Shown: positions 1 through 11,309 of the stretch, piece after piece
Layout of the letters: the number at the start of each line of letters is the position of its first letter
Position numbering within the stretch: position 1 is the first letter of the stretch
Origin: Blasia pusilla
Lineage: Eukaryota; Marchantiophyta; Marchantiopsida; Blasiales
Length of the DNA: 64,000 nucleotides
Assembly (NCBI GenBank): GCA_050084515.1
Contig: CM114272.1
Location: forward strand, 36,642,001 to 36,706,000
Direction of reading: 5' to 3'
Position numbers and translations under genes: made by a program
Notes under the pieces: generated by a model
Told to the model about the DNA's origin: nothing
The model's database searches: none
Seen by the model: the letters and a program-made list of their open reading frames with translations, nothing else

Positions 1-1770
1 GAGCTCTTCTATTTAGGTGAGCAACCCAATTGGTTTTTCCTAACGGACATTTTCCGAGCCTCCTCTTGCAATCATGTAGAACTTAAGTTTTTATGTCGAG
101 CATTTTGGCACCATACAAGGAGAAAAGGAGAGATTGCTTGGGACGGGAAAGCAAACTCCACCGTCATCAAGCTCTCCTACTCAAGTGAGCAACCCGATTA
201 ATAATTCCTAATAGATGTTTTCGCAACTTCTTCTTGCACTGAATGAGATGTATAACTAAAGTTGTTATTATGTCAAGCATTTTGGCCCTCCATAGGGAGA
301 AAAGGAAATTGAGGGACTATAGGGTACGGAAAAGCTAATTGCAATGTTACTAGCTTCTCCAAATCATGTGAACAACTAAAGTAATGATTCCTAACGTATT
401 TAAATTCTCATGGTGTTGATAATCTCCACACTTACTTGGCATTCTGAAAATGAGCCCTCATATTGTGGTTTCATGTAGGAGTCTCTCGATGGAACACGTA
501 GTAGATCGACGTTTGGGTGTTCAACGGTTGGTGACTCGCAACTTAGAAAAGGAGTAAATACTATCCTCGGAATGACTTAGCCAAATGGAACATCTCCAAA
601 TAGTAGTAGGACCAACATCGACCGAGGGACCTCTTCCTTGGTAAGACTCAATCGGCATCATCTATACTATCAAGGATTTCACACAGACTTAGATCATGCC
701 AAAAGAGACTTGAGATTGCGCGTGGTGGTTCCATCAATTCGACCATGGAGGATAAGACCTTCTTGGAAACCATTAGGAAATGAGTGCAGAAATTAAATCT
801 TTGAGTTTTAGCATCTGGAAGAGTTTGAGATGACATACATTCTTTTGAAGCATCATTCTCCTTTGACTACCTTCTTACAATTTATGAAGTGTAAGGATTT
901 TGCCCTTGCATCCCTCTTGCACACGAGAGGTGCAAAAACTATTGTAATGCTACCATTTCAAGAGTTGAATGAAAGGAATCTATCCTTGCATGTTGTGTTT
1001 GATTTTCTCCTACAACCTCGCATCACATTTTTAATGTTTGTATCTTTGGATTGTGATCAAAGAAATCTTTCCTATTGACTCGGCCTAGATCTAGTAAAAT
1101 CATGTTGCTTTTTGAACTGCACGAGGTCTTGCTCTTCTACCTTGCTTATTGGAACATTGGAACTTGAAAAGTATTTGCATAAGACAAGGGTGTGCAAAAT
1201 TTCTCCACATAGCTAGTGACTATTTTGGTTTGGGTCTGTGGAACTGTAAGAATAACGATAGTCCTGTCAGATTGAAGGCTGTAATTTTGGAGCACTTATA
1301 AGAGAGTCATCTTATCCCGATTGTGTTCACTTTGGGACAGGAAAATAAGACTCCGCGTGGAGGTCGAGCGGCCCTATTCGAACCATTGAAGTATTTTGAC
1401 GAGTCATGTAAAGGTTGGTTAAATTTGGATAGCGAGCAACACATTTTGTTTTTTGACGTGGTCGGAAATCAAAACCACCACGATATCAGAGAGCATTTTG
1501 TGAAGTTTCCAAAATGAAAGGCATCATTGTCACAAGATATTTTTCTAATGATAGTGTTGATAAACTATCTTGAACTTGTGCGGCTCAGTATATCCAACGG
1601 CCACTTCCAAGCTCCATAGGAGTTCATCCAATAGTGCGATTTGTCCTCTTATTCTAGAAAGGTAATGTGAGTACCTTCCCATTGTGAACTATTCTTAACC
1701 AATATTTCACCTTTAAATTTCAGATTATTCCTAATAATGAAATATTTCTGTAGCTTGCATCGACGCTACT
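1..1770. repeat. Segmental duplication, copy 1, left part
   Basis: Bases 1-630 align with 37808-38440 and 1334-1770 with 38437-38877, in the same orientation and with only scattered differences. The block between them (631-1333) is absent from copy 2. The homology begins at the first base of the window, so this copy probably continues further left. No convincing gene is visible. The longest reading frame (830-1078, plus, 82 codons) lies in the private block and resembles nothing I know. Confidence 0.85.
631..1333. other. 703-bp block private to copy 1
   Basis: The 5-bp sequence GGGAC occurs at 626-630 and again at 1334-1338. Copy 2 (near 38437) has one GGGAC and lacks everything between. This could be an insertion into copy 1 with a 5-bp target-site duplication, or a microhomology-mediated deletion from copy 2. 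The ends show no TG...CA and no terminal inverted repeats that I can see. The block holds one 82-codon frame without recognisable domains. Confidence 0.6.
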
Positions 1771-3205
1771 TGTAGTTCCCAAATGAAATCCTCAAACTCT
1801 TTCTTGGCTACCTCACCATTGGAGCTATAGAGCTAGTTCTCAAAATGACAAAGGGCATTCAAAATTGTAGTTCCCAAATGAAATCCTCAAACTCTTTCTT
1901 GGCTACCTCACCATTGGAGCTATAGAGCTAGTTCTCAAAATGACAAGGAGGATCAATCACAACTCAAGTTCCAATTCTAGTGACAAAACTTGAGCTCAAT
2001 CGGGGATATTCTGAACTCTAGTTCCCTAATGAGATTGCAGGTCTAATTCTTGACTTTCTCACCGTCAGACCTATGGATCTAGTTCTCTTAATGAAAAGGA
2101 GGATCTATCATAACTTAGGTTTCGATTCTAGAGATGAGAACCGATCTCTAAACGAGGGCTTTTGGAGTTGTAGTTCCCAAATCAAATTGGTGGCCTCTTT
2201 GCCGGCTACTTGACCATCAGAACTATAGATCAAGTTCTCAAAATGAGATGGAGATCAATTAGAACTCAATGACGAGAATTGAGCGTGAAAGGGGCTTTTA
2301 GAATTGGAGTTCCCAAATCAAATCACTCGTTTCTTTCCCATCTTCTAGACCATCGGAACTACAACTCCTTTCTAGAAATGAGAAGGAGGATCGATTGGAA
2401 CTCAGATTCAATTCCTAGAGACGAGAACAGATCGCTAAACAAGGACTTTCAAAATTGGAGTTCCCAAATCAAATCGCTCAGCTCTTTAATTTGCCGGCTA
2501 TCTTACCATCTAAACTAAAGATCCACTTCTCGAGATAAAAAGGAGAATCTATCGCAACTAAGGTTTTAGTTCGAGAGACAAAAATGGATCTCCAAGTGAT
2601 GGTATTCAGAATTATAGATCCCAAATAAAATCGCAAGCCACTTTTGCGGCTACCTCACCAACTCAACTATAGATCGAGTTCTTGAATTGAAAAGGAGGAT
2701 CAAGCAGAACTCAGATTCTGATTCTAGAGAGGAGAACAAATCCTTAAAGGAAGGCATTTGGAATTGTAGCTCCCAAATGAGATTTTAGGCCTCCTAATGA
2801 GTTGCCTCACCATCCGAATAATATATCTAGTTCTCAAAATTAGAAGGAGGATCAATCGGAAATTATGTTAGGGTTCCAAAGACAAGAGCGGATCCTAAAA
2901 CGAGGGCATTTGAAACTATAGATCCCAAATCAAATTGCTAGCCTCTTTTGAACGAGGGCATTCGAAACTATAGATCCCAAATCAAATGGCTACCTCACTA
3001 ATAAAACTATAGATTGAGTTTTTGAATTGAAAAGGAGGATCAATCGGAACTCACATTCTAGTCCAAGAGACGAGAACGAATTTCTAAACAAGGGTATTTA
3101 GAACTATAATTTCCAAATCAAATCGTTGGCCTCTTAAGCAGCTGCCTCACCATTAAAACTATAGATCCAGTTGTCAAAATGAGAAGGAGGATCATTTGAG
3201 AACTG
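1771..3205. repeat. ~150-bp tandem repeat array (copy 1)
   Basis: About nine to ten degenerate units of roughly 150 bp. Each unit carries, in order: an element like TAGTTCCCAAATCAAAT, a CTCACCATC element, CTATAGATCTAGTTCTC, GAGAAGGAGGATCAAT, and GAGAACCGATCCCTAAACGAGGG-like sequence. At 1771-1930 a unit part is repeated almost exactly, next to the point where about 4.9 kb present in copy 2 is missing here. The same array occurs at 43105-45110 in this orientation and at 31925-33790 in reverse. Confidence 0.8.
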
Positions 3206-3487
3206 TTCCCTCTAGTGCTACAACTATTCTCTCTAGAGCAAGATTTCTTTCCTCCAATGCTAGAGATTAGAACGAGAATTATGGCATATTAGTTAGAAAT
3301 TGAGCCCGAAATGAGCTCGGCGAGACCTCTACCAAGGTCGGTGAATCGGCATGATACTAGTTAGACTTATAGTTGATATGGCAAACGCATCGGATTTTCA
3401 AATCAATTATATAACTAGAGCGATCAGAATTTTAGAACCTTAATATTCATCCCACCTACTCCTCATTTTCCCATCTATATTTAAGGG

Positions 3488-4016
3488 GTAAGAGTTCTTG
3501 GGATCCTAATTGGCTTCATCGGCTATGTCTCAAAGTTCTTGAATGAGACCTTTTTGAAAGACGTGGAATGGCTTCATTTGTTACCTCATCTAGGGGATCC
3601 CCAAGTGGCTTATGGGATTCTCTCCCAATATTTTCTACGACGTCCTTCCTATCTTCTTTGCACTTGTCCTCCCATTTCAAGGTTCTTACATTGGTTGGCC
3701 TCTTTTGACGCTTCTATCTTGGCAACTTTTGGTCAACTTCTTGGCCTGAATATCTTTGAAGGAGAGGATGGTGACTTTGCTTCATGACAAGCTATCTTGC
3801 CTATTTCTTTTGGAGGGGAGGGACTGTCCTCCATAGTCGTATCTACTCCTGTAACCTTTTTGGGGGGTTAGGCGTTGGTAGCATTGATTATGGTTTCTAC
3901 CCCTTTGAGTCAACTGATTACGGAAGGGATTGATCGACTTCAAGAGCATATCTTTGAGAATCTGCATCAAATCAACTTTTCTAGCATTCTCTCCGAGGCA
4001 TATTTTGATGCTAGTT
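3488..4016 (+). pseudogene. Retroelement remnant: region downstream of a LINE-like reverse transcriptase
   Basis: Read in one frame from about 3488, the translation has features I associate with the segment that follows reverse transcriptase in LINE-like retroelements of plants and algae. There is an LGI-IG start (expected LGxPIGS), then LPHLGDPQVAYGIL, RRPSYLLCTCPP, an SFDASI segment, and ILPISFGGEGLSS (expected LPxxxGGLGLRS). The frame stays open except for an in-frame TGA near 3785 and TAG near 3868, at places where Arg and Trp are plausible ancestors. No polymerase domain is visible upstream. The family call rests on motif memory only. The copy at 45401-45929 has both stops. Confidence 0.5.
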
Positions 4017-4039
4017 GAGTTGCAGCAAGAATCAAGGAG

Positions 4040-5600
4040 TTAAATTATAGTGAGATTTATTCTTTTTGCACTGAAAGTATTTGGTCATTTATATGTGTCT
4101 CTTGCTTGAAAACATGTGCTCACCACTCCCTCGAGAATTATCACCTTTCCCCTTCGTAGTCTTTCTCTCTTGGTAGTTACTACTTATTTTTGGCAATGCA
4201 CTTACAACTTGCACAAGCCTTCGCATTAACAAGTGGAGATGGCTTGCCTAGTCGTCCATTTTTATTGTTGTTGCCATTATGCACTTTTTTACTCCTCTTT
4301 TGAAATTTATTTTCTATGGATATATCTTTCTATGATGTGCGGCACTCCTTTGCGGGTAGGTGGAAGGATTGCTCTTCAGCGGGGCGGTGGTAAACGGGAC
4401 GTGTGATTCCATTTGTTCAAGTGTTCCTTTAATAAACCAACAGCACTGTTTGTGCCTATTACACAAGAGCTGGAAGGAACCAAACCGAAAGTTTCATTGG
4501 AACGTATTTTCCCTTGGAATCTGCTCGGTGCATGTCAAGAAACTTGTGGAAAGCCTCAACACGATTCTGTGTGAGGATCCTAGCCGTCAATGTTCAACTT
4601 TGTGTCAAAGCAATGGAGAGATTTCAGGGACTGGATGACGGAGGTGTGCGGATTCCAAATACTATCGGACTGAACATGGGGACTAGATTGCCCAAACGGT
4701 GTAAACAGAATGGAGCTTCAAATGTGAGGACGATCTCCAACTCACTTTACCCTGGTAACACATCGCTACGAGAAGGGACTTGTTGGACTTGCATGAGCTA
4801 CAAGCACAGCGAAATTCGGGCCTTTTCTGAATCTCATGATTGACGATAGGGGCAGAGGACGATAGCCCCGAGCGCTAGTGTGAGTTGTGTGGGTAGTGCA
4901 CTTACCCTCGACATTTTGCTGTTTTCCATTTTCCTCTCTTGTCTCCTCCTCCTGATATGATATATCCAGCCATAAAGGCAGCTGGATCTGTCTAGTTTCT
5001 AATTTCTAAGAAGCGACAAACTTCAGAGTTTAATGTAACTCCCGATTCGTTGTTCTTCGTGCCATGTGTGGCCTCTCTCTCATTTTCTCGACCAGTGACT
5101 GAATTAAATAACTTGTTTGCCATCGCGAAGGATCAGGATTCATAGTTTCTTCCCTGTGGCTGCTCCAAAACTAGAGCTTGCGATGCATTGCTCTTCAAAG
5201 CTTCCATTCCGCTGGAAGGAAACCTTGCAAATGTCCGTTACGTATAATACCTCTTGGAAGGCGGTCCACAAATTCATGTGCATGAAAAGGACATGAAGCA
5301 AATAACTCCAGAACAATCCGCTCCATTTATTCGGAGATAAATCGTGACAGCCACTTATAGTATTGTTTTGCAACGAATAATCCTTTGATTCCGCTTCATC
5401 ATATCTGGAGGAAATCCAAAGCTAATCGCTTCCAGGGATAGTCCAAGCCTAGAAGCTTGAACTCTACAGTTCTCGGACGGATGGATGCCGAGGCCAGTAA
5501 TCAGACATGAAGGGCCCATGGGCCCAGACGGCAAGGCTAAGCTAATCAAATCTAAACCAAGAAAATCTCCAGATCTAATTGAGCCATACTATGAGGACCT
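4040..5600. repeat. 3' flank of BXL copy A, co-duplicated
   Basis: This stretch lies beyond the 3' end of copy A and recurs beside copy F (about 46020-47655), copy D (about 21190-22520) and partly copy B (10130-10470). It has short reading frames on both strands, but none is preserved across copies without frameshifts, so I do not call a gene. The part nearest the stop codon (about 5100-5600) is probably 3' UTR and downstream sequence. Its recurrence shows that the duplicated unit was the gene plus more than 1 kb of downstream DNA. Confidence 0.6.
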
Positions 5601-5683
5601 CCAATAGATGTGCACCCTGCAGATACGACGAGCACCTCCAGTAGACTCGATCTCCACCGATGACGCTCGGAAAAACCCGATGT

Positions 5684-8600
5684 CTAATAGGCGGACGTGA
5701 CCTCTACTGTCAACACTTCCAACGGACTCTCCAACAGTGGACCTCTGGAAACAGAAAGAGTATGTGTGCCAACGGGCAAAACCTTCATTCCCTGCCTGTC
5801 CACAGTCGTGAGATGTCGGCAAGGCTGAACAAGAAACTTGACAGAGGCCACATTGTTTCCTGCCACATCTACCCGCACAAAGTTGATGAGCTGCTTGAGC
5901 GGCAGCCCATCCCTCCCAGCGTTCGGAGGGCTCGCATACAGCAGCACGATGTCCGTGCCCTCCCGCCAGTGGCTGTTCTTCACAGCCACTTCCACGGTCA
6001 GCTCCAGAGCCGAGCAAGCTGCAACATCCTTATCTGAGCATCCCATGCCATCATGTGAGCAAAATTGTTGCGCTGCAGTGGGGCGACGAGAGTTCCTGGA
6101 CCGGAACCGATGAAGGAGCGGGTGAAGTTACTGTAAGTGAGGCCGTCGCCGAACTCGTACACAGTATCTCGATTGTAGAATCTGTATGTCCTACCCGGGT
6201 AAGATTTGGAAGCATCCGGTCGCATATTCATTATTGTCATGGGGTGTGCGTGAAAGCTCTCGGATACCAAGTCATTGGCAGTTTTCCGCCTGTCACAAAC
6301 GGGAGCGAGCACCGCGCACGTCAGGATGAGAACTTCTTGCATGATTTTCTTCTCTTTCTTAAGAGCCCAATCGGGCTCTTAAGAAATAGCTCGAGTGAAG
6401 TCCAGAATCTAGCTGCTTTCTGAAAACCTTTAGAATACGGGTAGTGAGTGTGTGAGTGGAGAGCTTACTCGGGTTCCGGGCGCCGTAGATAATCTGAGCT
6501 AACGCATCACCTCCGGCCTGGCCAGGTATCCAGCCCAGAGAATTGCTCCAATTCGCTTCTCAACTTTGCAATCTGTAATGTCGACGGGCCTCCGCTCAAG
6601 ACTACCAAAACCACGGGCCCCTTGGCTGCTTGGACCACGGCATCGATCAAGTCTTGCTGCTTCCCGGGCAGCAGTAAACAGGTCCTGTCCAACGCCTCTT
6701 GTTCTTGCTCCTGCCCTAGGCCCACGACAAGAATCACTGCATCCGCTTGTGCTGCAGCGTGCGCTGGGGTGCCAAGATCGGCATGCTCGCAGGACGTGTT
6801 AGCACACCCGGCGACATACTGGACAGTCTGGGCAAATTTCGCCAAGCCTTGGGCCGGCGTGACGTATTGACAGGGCTTCCCTGCATCCATAAACCGTTGC
6901 AGAGCGTCAGTTCAGGGAGGCACGCCGATGAATTTTGAAGAAACGTGCGAATGAACGCCGCGCCAGCCGCAGGAGGAATTGAGCAAAGTGCCTACCTGCA
7001 TAATTTCCGAGCATTGTATGGATGCTGTCGTTGGCGTTGGGCCCAATGACGGCCATGTTCCTGTGTTCCGACTGGGCGAGTGGAAGGACATCGTGACTGT
7101 TTTTGAGGAGCACGATGCCTTGGGCAGCTGCTTCCAGAGCCAGTTTCTCGTGTTCATCCGAGCATACGTCGCTTTCGGTGAGGTCTCCCCACAGCTGTTT
7201 CGAAGGGTTGCCGTCGAAGAGCCCCAGACGAAATTGGACAGACAGTGAGTGACGCAAGGCGGTATCAATTTGCTCCAGTTGCACAAGATTCTTGGAAAGG
7301 GCGGATGCAGTGTAATTCAGCAACGTATTTCCACAGTTCAAATCCATTCCTGCGTACACAACACGAGCTGCACTGGTCACTTCCATTGAAACTACGCAGA
7401 GCGTGCCACGCTAGAGAATAATCGGGGGTGCCTGCCACGCGAGGCATCCATTCATCGAAATTGAGAGATGGTTCGAGGGATGAATGTAGTGCGCTCCTTA
7501 CCTGCATTCAACACATCTGCCGTTGCGCGGATAGGATCCGTTGCGTACTTGGTGTTCGCGTAAATGACTTCCACTGCATCGCAATCAGATACTATATATC
7601 TGAACACCAAACCATCCGGGTCGAAAACCTTTCAAACCGTGACCGCATTCTATTCTAGCAGCTACTCCACGTGAAAAGACAGACGGTAAAAATCAAGGCA
7701 CGTCTCGTGCTAGTTCATATACAAACCTGACATGTGACAACACTACACTACTCAGTACTCATCGGCGGATTCTCCCAGTACTCAAGAGTACACGCATTGA
7801 ATCGAAGAAACGAAATTCGGTACTTCTTGCAGTTGCTTCGAGATCTAATTAATAATATCAATACTAGAGCCAACACATCAGTCCAGAGCCGGGGACGGAA
7901 CGACTTCCACCGTACCCGTCGAATTTCCAGAGGCCTCTGGCTGTATTGGTGAGAAGGTCGGAATCTGCGCAGGTGGGGACTCCGTTGAGTTCATTGTAGG
8001 AGCACATGAGTCCGCTCGCCCTTCCGCCTTCGATGCAGCCTTGAAAGGGGGTTGAACGTGTCGTACAGGTCCTGTTTCGTCACCTGCGAAATACACGTTT
8101 GCCATAAATTGAGTTCGGCCGAAGTTGAGAAACTGAGGAAGCGTACTAGGCTAAACACTTGACAACGCTGGGATCACAGCATAATATGGCGCGAACGAGG
8201 GCTCTCCGCTCTCCAGCTCCAGACAGACGTAAGCAGATGGAAAGGGCCGGTTTGAACGGGTACGACTCTACCGCACTTGCATCGATGGAGAAAGCTCTGG
8301 AGTTTTCGAACCTGAGCTTTGAAGCCATATCGCTCTACGCCTTCCCACGACTCCAAATCGTACGCTGCAAAGTGTTTGCAGCAGGCCGACAATTTGAGCT
8401 TCTCGGGCGTTGCGGCGCTGGAATTTCCATCGTAGTCTCCCTCCTGCAGGCCTCGCACGAAATACTCGGCATAGCTAGCAGTAAGCAACGGATCTTCCCG
8501 GGAGTCTCTTGGCCCCTTCCCCATCTCGGATCCCGGAAGATATTTATGTTGGGAGTCCAGAACGTCAGTCCGGCCAGACCATAGTTGTGGAAAGCTCGAG

Positions 8601-9109
8601 CTTCTGTGGAAATCACCTGCAGTGGAAAACAACTCGCACAGGAGTGAGTCACGTCACCATCTACACACCAGCGTATACATCTCGACGGGGCGACGGTCCC
8701 CGCGGAACACAACATCTTCAAAGTCTGTACTTCCTTACCTGGCCAATTTTGTTGAACAGCGAGACGTTGAAGGACGCCGCGGTGAGAATCGGCTGGGAAA
8801 GCTCGTGGCCGCTCTGATGGCACCGTCGAAGCTGACGCCGGGACTGTTGGCCACCCCGTGGAGCGCTTCGTTCCACCATTCATAGTGGGGAACGCCCAGC
8901 CTCGACACACCAGCTGCCGAGTTGACAAGCAGCTCAATCTTCTCTTCCGTGATCAGTCTGCCTAGTAAATCCTCTACTCTGTCCATAATTGGTAGCGCTT
9001 TGTTGCAGAACGGGTACTCCTGTTCGACATGACAAGCATACTCTTGCCCGAATACTGCATGGCACAATACCAGTAGAACTGGCAGAAGTATTTTCTTGGT
9101 GTACCTCAT
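5684..9109 (-). pseudogene. BXL copy A: GH3 beta-xylosidase/arabinofuranosidase with eight 1-bp losses
   Basis: This has the same seven-exon structure as copy F: exons 9109-8739, 8616-8312, 8083-7916, 7599-7502, 7349-6996, 6880-6469 and 6289-5684, all with GT-AG introns. Against copy F (after allowing for F's own lost base), exon lengths fall short by 1, 1, 2, 0, 0, 2 and 2 bases. The losses I could place are near 8795, 8498, 8043 and 8047, 6590, 6525, 6242 and 6082, almost all in G/C runs. The signal peptide, GH3 domains and C-terminal fibronectin-III-like domain remain readable piecewise, with few substitutions. Either this copy is a young pseudogene or the consensus sequence has lost homopolymer bases. 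The product, if made, would be a secreted cell-wall glycosidase acting on xylan and arabinan side chains. Confidence 0.85.
6356..6385. repeat. Private perfect hairpin in intron 6 of BXL copy A
   Basis: Arms of 13 bp (6356-6368 and 6373-6385) flank a 4-nt loop AATC. Copies F (48415-48440) and D (23265-23290) have GGGTTAGAAAT where A has GGGCTCTTAAGAA. The perfect palindrome is therefore derived in A, as expected from quasipalindrome correction by template switching. Confidence 0.85.
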
Positions 9110-9960
9110 GATTTCAGTAAGGCTGCAAGAGAAATGTCCAGACCTATGAGAACGGAGAATGCTTCTTTCGGGAGTAGTGAGAATGGAGAATGCTTCTTTC
9201 GGGTCTGCGAGTGCCTTTTGTAGGCGAGCTCGAAGCTTGACGATGGCAAGGGCGCAGAATGTAGATGGGTAGACGGGCGGTTGAGGGTTGCGAGAGGATG
9301 TTATTTTTCATTTCGGACAAGGAGATAGTGCTTGTGAGGAAACTAGGCTCCAAAATGGCCCAAAATAGGGCCGTCACTCGAACCTCAAATCCACTATTAG
9401 AGCATGAGAATCGTCTCGCATCCGCAATTAGAGCATCTCTGTCTACTATTATTTTTGGAAGGCTTGATGTGATGTGGAAAATCTTTTATAAGAAGTGAAA
9501 TTAAAAAAACGGAAAAGTGAGATCATGAATTATATATCTAATCTCACTAGGAATAGTGTTGGATATCTAATTTCAGTTATTAGATCTGGGCGGAGTCACA
9601 AAGTCTCTAGTAGACCATCCTTACGGTATTTGGGTCACCTTTCACAAACCGTCCGGAGGAGAGTCTAATGGAGGATTTTATGGTTGCCATCAAAATGTGA
9701 GTTTTGGAGGAGAGCTAATGCCGAAAGCTTTCCAAAGTGGTCTGAGCTGTAATAAATCGCACTAGTGGATTCATATTTTGAGTGAGCTGCAATAGATCGC
9801 ACTCGTATCATCGTATGAGCTTGCACTTGTCGGCCATCCGCTCGTGAGTGGATCAACATCCGGTCGAAGAGGCATTCTGCGATATTGGGTTGCACACATT
9901 TTCCACATCTGAGTTGTCAGCCGCATCCCTTCCACAAGATGAGGCAGCATAAGAAGAGAT
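9110..9960. repeat. 5' flank of BXL copy A, shared with copy F
   Basis: Bases 9110-9856 align with 51109-51805 upstream of copy F, so the putative promoter was duplicated with the gene. Homology stops near 9856, where an element CATCCGCTCGTGAG occurs in both copies (repeated twice in F). I see no core promoter element strong enough to call. Confidence 0.6.
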
Positions 9961-10129
9961 CACCGATTAGTACTCGGATCTCCACTTCAAGTATAATATC
10001 TTGAAACTATCACACTCCACTCATTTTTATGGTTATGTTTTGATGCGGGTGTATGTCACGAGCATCCTAGCTAGTAGAATCAAATTCGATAGAAAAATGG
10101 CAAAAAGAAAGTCGCTAAAATTTGTAAAT

Positions 10130-11240
10130 TGTCGGATAGTGCACTCACCCTCCAGATTTTTTTACTTTTCAGATTTAGATCGATGTCTTGTCTTCTCCTC
10201 ATGCTATATCCAGATATACTTCCGGTTGAGCCTATAGTCATCGTTGGATCTCTCGACTTTCTAATAAGCGTCCAAATACAGAATTTAATCTCAATGCAGA
10301 GTCCAAATACAGAATTTAATCTCAATCCAGAATTTAATACTCGACTACATTCTTCGTGCCATGTGTGCACCACTTGAATCCTATTTTCTCACCGAGTGAC
10401 TAAATTGAATAATTTGTTTGCCTGCGAGGAGGATGGGGCTTCACAATTTCAATTTACGCATTTAAAAAACTATTTACTCTTGAAAGTCACCACCAATTCC
10501 AATTGAGACGAAATTGTTGCCTGCCACATCGACCCGCGCAAAGTGTTTGAGCTGCTCCAGTGGCAGCCCAAACATCCTTCCCAGCCTTTGGTGGTCTCGC
10601 ATAGAGAATTAAGATGTCCGTCTGCCGTATTCTTCACAGCCACTTCCACGGTGAACTCTAGAGCCGAGCAAGCTCCCAACATCCTTGCCTGATCATCCCA
10701 TGGCATCATAGGAGCAAAATTGCTTCGTTGCACTGGGGTTTACAACCGACGAGAGTTCCTGGACCGGAATTGAGTGGGTGAAGCTACTGTAAGTCAGGCC
10801 ATCGCCGAATTCGTACACAGTATTGTCGAATCGGTATGTCCAATCCAGATAAGATTTGGAAGCATCCGGTCGCATATTCATTATTTTCATGGGGATGTGC
10901 GGGGAAACTCACGGATACCAAGTCCTCATCGCTGCTGTGCTCGTCAGCGATGAGAACTTTTTGCATTATTTTTCTTCTCTTTCTTGAAGAGACGAACCGG
11001 TTGGAAATAGCTCAAGTAAAGTGCAGAATCTAGCTTCTTCCTTAAAACCTTGAATACGAGTAGTGTACCAGTGGAGACTCGGGAGGGCTTACTCGGGTTA
11101 TGGGAGCCAAAGATAATCTGAGCTAACGCATCTGAGGGTTCCGATTCTCCGGTCAACTTGCAACCTGTGATGTCGACGGGCAGCATTGATCAAGACTTGC
11201 TGCTTCCTAGGTAACTGTAACACTAAACAGGTTGTCCAAA
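10130..11240 (-). pseudogene. BXL fragment B: exon 6 end, intron 6, part of exon 7 and 3' flank
   Basis: On the minus strand, 11240-11095 matches the end of exon 6 (PVDITGCKL, DALAQIIFG). Intron 6 is retained, then exon 7 resumes near 10900 with [13 protein letters not shown] and continues to FTVEVAVKN near 10630. Internal deletions and frameshifts follow. The adjoining 10130-10470 matches the 3' flank of copies A and F. Homology to exon 6 ends abruptly at about 11238, next to two perfect palindromes and the Helitron remnant. It is more diverged than A, D and F, so it is an older broken copy. Confidence 0.8.
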
Positions 11241-11252
11241 CAGGTTGATCAT

Positions 11253-11307
11253 GGCACTGAATTCAGTGCCAGGTACCTGATATTACTGAATTCTTAAGAA
11301 TTCAGTA
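11253..11307. repeat. Two adjacent perfect palindromes
   Basis: An 18-bp perfect palindrome (11253-11270, GGCACTGAATTCAGTGCC) is followed 13 bp later by a 24-bp perfect palindrome (11284-11307) with central EcoRI-type and CTTAAG symmetry. The 8-bp AGGTACCT at 271-278 of this kilobase is also palindromic. They lie between the truncated BXL fragment B and the Helitron remnant. They may be Helitron 3'-end hairpins or fold-back junctions; I found no clean CTRR end at the expected distance. Confidence 0.7.
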
Positions 11308-11309
11308 GT

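Noticed and set aside
1771-3205. CRISPR-like array of repeats
   Set aside because: Units are ~150 bp, degenerate along their whole length, without uniform short repeats and unique spacers, in a eukaryotic context.
5660-6037. 125-codon plus-strand frame, repeated at 47715-48092
   Set aside because: It is antisense to BXL exon 7; the minus-strand translation has clear family motifs and conserved splice phases, so this frame is a shadow.
6356-6385. Hairpins as MITEs or miRNA precursors
   Set aside because: Each hairpin has a different sequence, lacks target-site duplications, is too short for a plant miRNA precursor, and is explained by local inverted copying of adjacent bases.
10130-11240. 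BXL fragment B as a gene fragment captured by the Helitron
   Set aside because: The fragment extends through its own 3' flank like the other BXL copies, lies outside the recognisable Helitron coding part, and no Helitron terminus encloses it. It is more simply an older BXL copy broken at the junction.
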